Shown here piece after piece: positions 29,101-41,655 of a stretch of 47,916 nucleotides of DNA (position 1 is the first letter of the stretch; the number at the start of each line of letters is the position of its first letter). The DNA comes from Lingula anatina. Its lineage: Eukaryota; Brachiopoda; Lingulata; Lingulida; Lingulidae. Below the pieces are notes generated by a model. It was not told where the DNA came from, ran no database searches, and worked only from the letters and a program-made list of their open reading frames with translations. The position numbers and the translations under genes were made by a program. The DNA lies in contig NW_019773604.1 of the NCBI RefSeq assembly GCF_001039355.2, positions 1 to 47,916 on the forward strand, in the 5' to 3' direction.

Positions 29101-32100
29101 TTAAAATAAAATAAGGAGAAATTCATAAACATGCACGCACTCACACTCACACTCACCCTGCATTACACAGCTTAGTATAGTTGCTCAGAGCTGGTTCATC
29201 ACAGTAGTACCCTCCTGCACACTGGGTGCACTCTCCCACAGACCTCAGGCCCTGTATACTGCTGTAGGTACCATTAGGACAGGGAAACTCTGTGCTGAAC
29301 CGGGTACCATTGGGGCAGTAGTAACCTGGAATGTTTTTATTTAAACAGGTATTACATACTTGAAAATTGTAACAAATGCATAAATATTTATCAGCTATGA
29401 CTTATGAGAGTCTTTTGTTTGTATATTTTTTTTTTTCATCTTTGGATGTTAGTGACAATCAGTTGAAGTGTTTGGGGCACTGCATGTATTTTTGTTAGTT
29501 TCAATGTCAGTACTTTTCTTCAGTATATCAAGGATTTTATATTCATGAAGAAAAGTACTGACATTGAAACTAACAATGTCAGTACTTTTCTTCAGTATAT
29601 CAAGGATTTTATATTCATGTTGTGCAAGAAATATTCAGCAAACAAACCAACCAAATGCAATACTTTCTGGACTTATCTCTTGTATTCACCATTTGCCCAC
29701 AATAAACAGTTAGATAACCAGCCAATTAAACCCAAGCCCCCACCCGCTCCCCTTCTTCCAGACTCCTATAGTGTTTGCTCTTACCCTCAGGACAGTAGGA
29801 AGTATTGTACAGCACCACTGGCTCTCTGGTATCGTCACAGTAGAATCCTTCTAGGCACAGTTTACATGCTCCCTGTGCCGTCTCATCCTGGTAGTAGCCA
29901 GCCACACAGCGGACAGGCTCATGGCTTCCTCTGGCACAGTAGTGACCTGTATGAAGTTAATTCAAAGTTTGCGTAATATTAACCAGATAGTCAATTTTTA
30001 AAAGGTGTTTCAAGTGGTTGAAGATCTATTTTGTTATTTACTAGTTTTTATTTTGTGTGAGCATTTAAAATGTATTTAAATACATGTAATTCAGCATCTA
30101 TCAAATTCAGATTTTCAGAAATCAATACCATATATCATATCACTTGTTTTAAAAATCCTTTAATGTGAGTCTCAGCTAAATCAAGATTAATTACCTTGAG
30201 GACATGGGTACAGGACAGGGGTGGGGTCACTCATGCCCTCTGGACAGTAGTATCCTTCAGTGCACTGACCAGTGGGGTAGACATTGCCATAGCCACCACA
30301 GTAGTACCCTGCTGTACAGTTAAGACAGTCTTCAACCTGCTGGCTGCCTGTGTTGTTCATAAAAGTCCCCGGGGGACACAGGGTGCCATTGATGCTGCCT
30401 GAGGGGCAGTAGCTACCAGCTGGGCAGACGTTACCTGCAAATGTGTTGGAAAATGATATCACAGTATATGTACTGAGATCAATCATCTGAGACACAGGGT
30501 GCTTGTTAAAATGTATAAGTTGATGTCCTGGTATTCAGTGTAAAAATGACAGCTAAACTGCTGAAATGTGACTCAGTATATCTTCCTTGGGGAAACACGG
30601 AGCTTTCAGAGACATTTTAATTTTTTTATATACGAATCGGTATGCTACTTTGCGTGGTTGATGAAATGAATATGATAATCTAATTATTATTGATATCTAT
30701 TAGGAATAAAAAACCTTTACAAACCATTATCCCTTAACCTACCTGTGGTGCCATCTGTTGGAGCGTTGGAGCTGGCACCACTGAGACAGAAGAAGCCAGC
30801 ATCACACAGCCCATTGGGTGCCGCGAGTCCAGTGTCAGCACAGTACTCCCCTGGGTCACAAGGTATCATGGCAGAGGTTCCATTGGGGCAGTAATACCCT
30901 GGCTGGCACTGACCTCCCTGGTCAGAGGCAGACGGCTGGGCAAACTCTGCACCTCCAGTACAAAACCAGCCTGCATCACACAGGTCTGTTGGTGTTGATA
31001 GTCCTGTGGTTCCACAGTAGTATCTGAAAGCATTGGTTTATCATTTCAGCACAGTTTTCAGTTTCTAATGGTTGGATGATCTGATCAACTTTTTATATCA
31101 CATATACTTTCTGTGTTATTGACATGATAGAAAGGGGAAAATCCAAATGGAAAGTGAGTTATGAAGTTTTTCTTTAGTATACTGTACATATGGATTGTCT
31201 TTGTAGTAATACTGCAGCAATGAATCTCCCCCCATCTGACTCTCCCTCACAAACATAATTAAACTATAGATAAGACTTACAAATAAAAATATTATTCTGT
31301 TTAATGATTACATTTATGTTTCTAAGGTAATAGGAGTCACTTCCAACCACAAAACTATTAGAGGAAATCAAAGAAAAATCATTTTACATATCAAATTATA
31401 TGTAATTATTGATGTTTAATCATAAAAGATTGGGGGGGTCTATAAAAATATCACTTACCCAGGGGGGCAACTCAAACATTCTGATACAGCACTTCTCCCA
31501 GTAATGTTACTGTATTTCCCCCTGGGGCATGGGTTGGTAAAGGCATCAACAGAGCTCTCAGGGCATGCAAACCCTGCAGGACATTCAATGGGCCAGGAGG
31601 TGTTGATTGGACAGTAGGAGCCAGCTGGACATGCTGGACACGTGACCGTTCCCGTCACGTTGGCGTATGTTCCTACGACACATGGCAGTGGGGCTGAGGA
31701 GCCAACTGGGCAGTAGTAACCTGTTGTGTAATAAAATGGAATGATGATAATCTTTCAAATAACTGACATAGTAAGATTTTGTGTAAATTTTGATTTCTTG
31801 ACTTGATTTCTCTGGATATACAAATTTGAAAGACTAACCAATCAATTAACATATGTTAGGGAGTGTCATCATTGTGATCATGACAGCAGTGGCAGTTGAA
31901 ATATAAGTCTTTTAAATGCATGTATCCAGAGAATTTAAAGGTGAAAATTAACACGCTGGATTAATCACCTGGATAGATAAACTTACCTAGATCTATAGTA
32001 AGTTTTGCTAAATAATCTGATGCTAAATATCTCAAAAGATTTATGTACTAACAGGAACAATACCAACAGTTCCTTCAAACAAGGTATCGACAGAGGCTTT

Positions 32101-33012
32101 TAACAAACATATAGCCTCATTTCCTGATGAAGGCTTCTTGTTAGACATTGAAATATTGAAGTCATAAGAATAACTGAGTTTAGCTGATGTTTGAAAAATT
32201 AAACAATTACAGGACTTTTACAGCTGAAAATATTAATTATCAAAATAATGACATCTTTCCATACCTGTAGGACAGATGTCTCCATAAGTTTCATTGACTG
32301 GAGTGGCAGTGGGGGAGCCTCTGATGCAGTAATAGCCAGCACCACAAGTTGAGCCTGTGGCAGTCATGTTAAGTGATGGACAAAATGTCCCCGGGTCACA
32401 AGATGTACATGCTGACTCACTTCCAAGTTTGATACTGAACCTGGAGACAGAAAATTCATTCAATGTGTAGTTTCTTCCAGGAGTTACCTATATGTCATTT
32501 TTCTTTTGTCCCCTTTAAAAAGACTACCAAGTCAATCTGTACTCAATTATTAAGTAAATATTTGTTGATGAATGAAATTTGTTTCACACCAATCATCAAT
32601 ATGCATTTATTGTTTTTTTGTTTATGTGAAGATATATTTTCAATGAACACGAAAAGCTTCATACAAAGAACCAAGAAAAAATGGAAGACTAATTTTCTGT
32701 AAAATTGAAAATACTGAAGGTCAGCTAGTGGTATCATTTATTCTAAACGAACATAATATTCTTGAATTCATAACCCAGTTTCAGAATTGTTTTCTGATCC
32801 CATTATATATTACACCAGTCTACATAATACCAACCCATATGAGCCTGCTGGACATGGTATTGGCTCTGAGGTGCCCGCTGGGCAGTAGTGGCCTTTTGGA
32901 CACCACCCATAGTCTGCAGTGGTTTCTGGGTCAAATTCGGGGGCAAACACTTTAGCCCTGGTCAAGGCCCAGTAGCCAGCACTGACTAAACCTGTCACAT
33001 TCTGAAGACCTG

Positions 33013-33089
<77 letters not shown>

Positions 33090-36000
33090 GATCAAAACAG
33101 CATAGCAATCAAATAGCTATTATACAAAGACATTAAGAAAATTTTGGTAATATATTTATTTATTTTCATATTCAATAATAAAAGTAAAAAAACTGAAACC
33201 AAAAATAAAAATGTAATCTTTATGCTTATATCATTAGATTATACATTTCACAAGCTAATACATCAAGGAGGCACTGATAATGATCAGCTACCAGTGTATA
33301 ACCCCTACTGCCATCTCTATATATTCAAACATATCGTATGAATTTAACGTCACATAAATCAAGAAACTGCAAACAAATTTGGAATCTCCACAGCCCCCTT
33401 CAATAACCAAAAAATTTCTAAATAAACACAGTTGACATATTTCAGAGTAAATATTTCCTCTTATCACCTCAATGTTTGTATAATTCAGATTTTGTGTTGC
33501 TATATGCAAGATAACATTTTTGCTTGTCAAAACAACACACAGTGCATATCCCCTCATTTAAGATAGTAAATGACCTGCCATTATGTCATAAGGCAAAGTT
33601 GTATGAGAAATAGAACAGAGGAGGCACAAGGTGAAAAGAAATGCAATCCTGTGTGCAAAGTGGTAAGTTTAGCAAACAATACCGAATTACACAGGGGTAT
33701 TGCAAATCAATTTTGTGCTCCCAGATATAAAGACTACTACAATGATGCCAAAACCAGAGACAGTAAACATTACCTGTAGTGAGGCAGTATGCTCCTCCGT
33801 CGCAGTCTGTGCACTCGCTCTCTGCAGCCAGCCCCACCCTGTTCCCGTAGGTCCCCCTGGGGCAAGCTGTACCCTGAGTAACTGGTATAATATCTGTACT
33901 GGCCTCACAGTACTGACCTGAAGAAAGAACAGTGGAAACACTTAATACCTGTACCCTGGATAATAAGAAATAAGCATATGCTGACAATCTAACACTTGAC
34001 TTGAAAAAAAAATTTTCAGACTGAACTTTTTATGCGCCCTGCATTTCAGAGGCAAAACTTACACCCGCAACACAACACTGAACTAAGAACATGGACTAAA
34101 CAAACTGAGCTCATTTCCAGTTGTTGTACTTACCTCTGGGACATAAAACAGGGGCCTGTCCAGGAAGACATAGGTAGCCAGCGATACACAGCGTACATTC
34201 CCACAATCCTGTGTTGTTGGCATAGTAACCCGCAGGACAGAGGCTTGGAGTGTCGGTGCCATTAACACAGATGTGGTGCTGGGGGCAGATTCCCCCTGTG
34301 GTGGAGTTATCCAGGGGTTCTGGGAGATGTGCCCCGCCCGTACAGAAATACCCAGCACTGCACAGACCTGAAATATATAATTATTCAGGATAAACCTCTT
34401 GCACATATGGGACGGGTGCTGGAGACTATCCCCTATGACAATAGATCAGGTGACCATTCCATCCAGGTCATTTACCTAGTGAAAGGTCTCAGGCAATGTC
34501 CATCAGTTGCCAAATGTAAGTTCTCTCTCTCATTTCAGTTCTGCTGGATGACTAAAAGCATTTACTCATAACTGTTTACCATTTACATAATTACATAATT
34601 TGTCAATAAATGCTGATTGATTTGAATAATGTCAATAAACATCAACAGTTCTTAAAACATAAAAGAAACGTTAACAGGATATCATTTACCTGACACATGA
34701 GTGAGTCCTGCAGCGGCGCAATATGTTCCAGGATCGCAATCTAAGCAAGCAGCAATAGAGGCACCTCCTTTATCTGGGTTATAAGTTCCCCTGGGACAGG
34801 GGGTGGGCTCGGCTGTACCCTGAAGACAGTAGTGACCAGCTGGACAACGGTCTCCCCACAGGATGATAGTCTTGTTCCCTGCTGTGTCGTTGTTAAAGAC
34901 AGGGTCATCGTCCAGTGCACTTTCGTAACAGATGTGTCCAGCTTTACACTGACCAGCTGGCGCAGTGGCACCATTGTCTCGGCAGTAGTAGCCCTTTGGA
35001 CATATAGTGCAGTTGTCCCTACTGGTGGCATGTGTGCTGAAGAAGAAACAGACAATGAGGACATGTATTTGTGTTAGGTGATATTGTGCTGGGTGCATGT
35101 GTGAACTTCTGGGGACATCCAATTTCACAAGTTGGCTTTAAATCAAATCTCCTGAAACTGGGATTAAACTAAGTTAATGGCTAATTAAAACCAGTTCTTT
35201 TACCAAGCAAACTGCTTAAAAATCTGAGTTTAATATAAAGACCAAGGCAAAGCTTGAACTTAATCTGGGGCTATAACAATGTACATGAAACTGGCTCAAA
35301 TATCCCCATCAACTCACATGTTAGAAAAGGTTCCAGGAGGGCAGTCCAAGGGGACATAGCTCCCACTCATACAGTACTTCCCAGCTGGACAAGCTGTCCG
35401 ATTGGTCATAGCTTTGTCAGGACAGTAGAAGCCTTCATCACATACAAAGCACTCCGACTGCCCGTAGTACGGATTGTATGTTCCAATGGCACACTCCGTC
35501 TGTGCTGTTGAACCGTTTGTAGCATAATAACCTGGAAATAGGGATATGCAAATTACAAAATAGTTTGCTGCGACTGTTTGCTTGGTTAAACATACTACTT
35601 GGGTAGTGATGGAAGCTGCCAACTAAGTATATTTTAGCTAAATCCCTGCAACTGGGCTTTACATAAAATGATAAGTTATTCAGTCAATCTGAAAACTAGA
35701 TCAACTGTAATAAAGTACTAATAGGCTATCTGCAAAATTTTCATCACTCCAAACATTTTCTCTGTATTGTTTCACATGAAACAAAAACACACTCCCTTTA
35801 AATGTTTCCTTCACATTACTTTAGGTAGTGCGAAAACATACTGACCTTGAATATTTTCTGCACATGATTCTGACTCTAAGTAAAACTTAAGCTCAAATAA
35901 ATGTGTTAACTCACCTTGGTCTACAATATGCTGCCTGGGATTATGTGCCCCTCCTGTGCAGTAATAACCACCCCAGCAGAGTCCTGTTGGTTCACCTCCA

Positions 36001-39000
36001 GCCACAGAGGAACAGTAGTAGCCCTCATCACAGTCGCGGCACCCCTGGATTGTCGTGGCACCAGACTCGTTACTATAGGTCCCCATTGGGCATGGCAATG
36101 CCTCCCATGATCCTAGGAACGTATAGAAAAAAGAATGATCAGTCACAAATCTAAGATCCTACGAAAAAACTGTATGGTGAATAGCTATAGAAAGAGTTAA
36201 CATAAGCATTCTGAATCAAAAATTGACATGTGAAGTGAAGATTACAAAGGGAATAAATTATCAGGGGGTCGTACTTGTCAGTCCTTTTTACTAATTTTAT
36301 GTCTGGTCAAATTTGATCTTTTTTGGCATATAATTTAGTTTAAGAGTGAGATATGTTTCATCTTGGATGGTACGTATCTCTCATGGTATTGTGTATGTAT
36401 TAGGTTCAGATGTGCCTTGAAATCTTCTTACTACCAAGTCAAAACAAAACAAAATCTTGTTCCTGTATACTGCACTCAATTCACTCTCAGATCTGTTTAT
36501 AACAGATGACAATATGCCTGACATATTTCTTGACCCACATTCAAACTGGATGTAGCAGAAGTTCTCAACTTCCTGGTAAGACTACACATACCTGATGTAC
36601 AATAACCTCCTCGGGGACAAATCACCCCAGTGGTGTTGTCATTGGGGGCTGATGTGGTGGCACCAGAATAACATAGAAACCCAGGATCACACTGGCCTCT
36701 GGCCTGTAACAGACCTGGGGCGTCACAGTACATCCCAGGGTCACAGAGACGGCAGTCGGTCATCTGTTCTAGGTCTGAAATGTGGGAAATATTGTGTTAG
36801 ATGTCCTAAATATATATTATAACAAACAGCACGTTTTATTTGTGGATTTTGTGTACCTGTATCACAATCTATGGATCTTTTCAAATATCATATTATTAAC
36901 AGACAAAAGGAATAATTTCATATGAAAAAAAAGGAATTTACAGAAGAGATACATTAAATTTTCATTTAATCATCAAGGCCAAAACACAGCCCTCCATGAA
37001 ACAATCAGTGCTTAACATGTGAAAATTCCATGTTGTTTTTCATTATCCAGTCACATTTTCTTGAAAACCTCACTAAGGTATCAGCTAAGATAAATCCCCA
37101 TCCTCCATCAGTCACTTACTTGTATTATTCCCATATCTCCCAATGGGGCAGGGCTCTGGCTTGGAAGAGCCGTCCACACAGTAGTACCCTCTGGGGCAGT
37201 CTGTAGGGTCAATTGAAGCCACTGGACAGTAGTAGCCTCTTGGACAGGTCAAGCACATGGTCACATTGGGAGTGGCTGACACATTGGAGTAGGTTCCTTG
37301 AGGACAGGCAGCCTGGACAGGAGTAAAATAATAAATATCAATGTGTTGAGCATGACAATTTTAATTTAAAATGTCTTACATGTAAAAAATACATTTATGT
37401 ATAATTTTACAAAATAAATTAAGATGGCGCATGTAATTGTATTAAATGAGTGGAATGAAAGTGCAAGACATAACAAATAATTTAAAATGTATTACATATC
37501 ACTTCTTAATTTAGGATTCAAAGTATATCATAAACCTGAAGGACATCAAGAAAGGCATGGCTAAAGAAGAAAGTCATTTTTTATTCCTGCATGTGTCATA
37601 AAAGTCATGGCCTTCTGAACAAATCTATTAACCCAAAAAATGTTTTGAGTTTAATCTGACTTCAAGTTTATCAACATCATGTGACACCACACTCTATGTC
37701 CCCATTTAGAATAGGGGACTAACTAGTCCGAGGGTTAAATATGGCAGCCCACTACAAAGCTTGCCTTCTAATCCGTTAATAGATACTGAATGCAGTAGAT
37801 ATCCTGTGGGGAAGTATTCAAGTGGGTCAGCCATATTTGAGCCTCAGACAAGTTAGTCCTCTATTCAGAATGGGACCTATAAAATAATCACCTACCTGTC
37901 TCGGACCGTATGGACCAATCAAAGCAGGAGAGCTGCCGTACACATTTGTAATAGGACTGTCACAGTAGTAGCCTGGGTCACACATTCCACTCTCTACAAA
38001 CACCCCCTCCAGACAGTAATAACCAGCTGGACATGGTTCACAAGCACTGATGTCAGGACCATTGGTCACTCTGTTTATAGTGCCAACTGGACAGTTGATC
38101 TCCTCCACCGTGGCTGAAATGGCACATTAGTACTATGGCCTCAACATATTTCCTATAAACTTTAACATTAAATATGGCAATATGTAATATGTTACATACA
38201 CCTGGTTTCATTCTTAAATGTATTAGCTGAGTCATTGTGTTCAATAATGCATTAGATGAGCCCAACACACATTGCAATGCACTGGATGTGACAATGCCTT
38301 AATTGTGCTAGATGAGACATTGTGTTTTATACTGTGTGATCCCTACCTTCAGGACAGTACATTCCTTTGGAGCAGTTTAAGGCATTCGATTCACTGTGCA
38401 GTCCCGGCAGACAGTACCTTCCTGCGGGACACCTCTTCTCTGTCAACATCATGGTCTCTGAGGTGGTCTCATTGTCACAATAATGTCTGGAAAATACAAT
38501 AAATACCATACAAATTCAACATCTGAGTTCATGTTGGACCTTACCTTACTGAGTGCAATGGGCTCAATGTGAGATTGTTTCATAAGGTATTATAAAATTA
38601 CCTTTTGTTACCAGCAATCAGTGTTAACTTCTTTTAATTGTGTTTGTTTTAAGGTAAAAAAAATCCATTTCTTTTTAAACAATCCCTGAACACCTTAAAT
38701 ATCAATGCATCAATAACAATTGGCCATCGCAATATGATTAAGACAACATACTGCTAGCAACCAATGTCTTACATTTACGCTATATAAGTAATAAAATTTA
38801 AACATATAATGAGAAGCAGTTTTTCAGTTCTGTTTTAACCATGTTACATGGGGTATTCTAGTAAAAAAGCAAAGTATTACCCTATTTGACAGACAGTACA
38901 TTCAAACTGCCCTGGTTTGGAATAAAATCCTGTTCCACAAGGTAATGGTGTAGTTGTGTTCTCTAAGCAGTAATAGCCACCCACACAGTCCACACAGGAG

Positions 39001-41242
39001 AACTGACGCTGTGCAGGGATGCCTGAGGTATAATATTAATAAATATAAAATATTTAAGTTGACTAGTATTATTCAGTATTCAGTATTTCAATTGGTGAAG
39101 CTTTAATGCTAATTAACTACAATTTCTACTTCTGATGAGAAATTTATTAAACAGTGGGACATCCTCATAAATGTGACCTTCATGGACCAAATTTGAACAA
39201 TCATTTCTGTGTTAAATTTTGTCTTTCTTATGGCATACACTTGTCAGATTGGGTTACAGTGAAAAATTGCCTCAAGGAAACATAAAAATGAGATGATATA
39301 AGAGATGATAAGATACATGTGAATTTCTAGATATTTCTGGGAGACGTGTCTCTGATCATATTATTAGTGCAGGCAGATAAAAGAATATCCAGGTCATAAA
39401 TCTGTTCATTTTTTCATGTGTAGAGAGTTTAGACGTACCAGCTCCAATGAAGTAATCCAGCACCACTTCCCCACTGGTAAGGTTGGTACCCCAGGGCATG
39501 AAGGTTCCCCTGGGGCACACTGTGACATCACTCACTGCAAACTCACAGTAGGTGCCTGATATGAAAAAAATAATAATAAGGGGTATTAAAAATAATAATA
39601 CAAACTAGAGGAACAGAGTGGGCAAATGGAATGAAGAGGGATAAGGTGCATAAGATTCAATAATATCATTTAGCTTTTTCTAAAGCATATTCATATCCCA
39701 GCAGCATGCAATTTAAATAGATATCATGTCAAATTGAGTTGCTTGGTAACATATGAATGTAATCAGTTAATCACATATTTTCTTCTTTTCAGTCATCTGC
39801 TTCATGACAATAGTTTACTGCTGACATGATTGTCAGTAAAATGGCATAGAACGTCATGAAAAAGGCATGAAAAAATAATGTCTCTGATTAATTTTCAAAT
39901 GTTTGAGAGCATAAATTTATTTCTAAAATCTACTGTACCCTGGTGGCATGTTTTGCACTGTGTTTCATTGTAAAGGCCTTCGACATCATTGTATGTGCCA
40001 TTGGGGCAGCCATACTGTGTGGGGTATTCAGTTCCTTCTGGGCAGTAGTAACCTCTTGGGCAGGGTCCACTGGTCCATGGTTCTCCTCCTGCAATGGAGA
40101 AAAGTAATCATTCAACTGAGATTCTCATATCATGATATATTTCTGACAAACGTCCAGAAAAGAACCTGAAGAAATTAGCTTTTAAGATAAGGAAGATTAT
40201 TATCATTATTTATGACTTCTCATTAATCATGGCTGGTTAGTACTGAGGAGTAATCCTTTTACCTCATTATTCTAAATGGTAAGAAAAGTTTTGTTTGCAT
40301 GGTGAGTTTATGTGGTAGGTGTAATGTGTCTTTAACATAACAAAAATATTGAAGAAAACATGAATTATACAGACAGAATGCTGGCTGTGAGACGATTGTG
40401 TTAGGTGAGACTAAAGTTGTGTTGGTTGTGACAACACTGACCATTACAGTAGTATCCTGGGTCACATGGAGTACACTGGTCAGCAGCAGACAAGTTGGCA
40501 CTGGCTGAGTATGTCCCTGATGGACATGGGTAGCGGTCAGGGGTTGGGGTCATTGCTGGACAGTAGTAGCCAGGCATACAGTTCTGTGGGGGACTGATGT
40601 CCACTCCTGAAATCAGATACCTTCATATTTTATTTCTATTCACAGGATCACAGGATAAAATAAGTGACAAAAGTTATTATTCTGCATAAGGCAAAAAAAC
40701 TGATAACTAATTTTCAATTTTAAGGCACCAGTCTAAATAATAGAGATTGAGAGTCACTGCCACATCTTTGACTCAAGTTTGTAATCATTTAACTTTTGGT
40801 CAGCTGAATGCTGACTGATTGGTTCTTAAATTCTACCAAGCTGACACTCAGTATCAACAATTTTATTTTCTATTGCTGTTAGTGAAACTGCACAGGGGTT
40901 TGTTCCACAACTGAACACTGCTCAAATCCGTTTAATCAAAGTATCATTTCCATGTCACCACTTCTCAGCACATTTGAGAAAATTTAACTGAACACTTATG
41001 AATATACTATAATATTCCTTGGGTGTCAAGGTACAGTGGTCATCCTGATAACATTACCTGTCCCCCATGAGCAGTAGAAACCAGGTGGACATGGGTCACA
41101 CTCTTCAGCACTGGTCAAGTCAGTACGGCCAGTGTAGGTGCCAGGTTTACATGGGTACTGGTCTGGGGTAATGGTGCCATTAGGACAGTAGTAACCTGTT
41201 TGTATCAAATCATTATCAGTAGAGATAACTTCATCATGTATT

Positions 41243-41286
<44 letters not shown>

Positions 41287-41623
41287 TCAAATATGCCTTT
41301 ATACATTCTTGCTTAATATCCAAACCAGCACAAATATGAACACATATACACACATGCATAGTCATAGACACACAAACACAGAAACATTCAATACATACAT
41401 ACAAAGAGAACATAAGCACAATAAACATACCAACACACAAATTCAAACATTCTCCCTCATACCCAACAGCGGCAACACTTGTACACACTTGTGCAAACAC
41501 ACATACAAAGGCAATGTATAGACACACATTTATTAAACATGCACATGCACAAATGTACACAACATTGACACATGCCTGCATGTGCATGCGTATGCATGCA
41601 TGCACACACACACACGCACACAC

Positions 41624-41655
<32 letters not shown>

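Noticed and set aside
37313-37695. Search for a missing exon in the long gap between exons 16 and 17
   Set aside because: GPRQ|AACPQG joins in phase 0 and the gap is explained by AT-rich sequence plus the fold-back element.
41234-41653. Open frame of 139 codons rich in Cys-Val
   Set aside because: It is a translation of CA microsatellite DNA; the same applies to 47697-47912.
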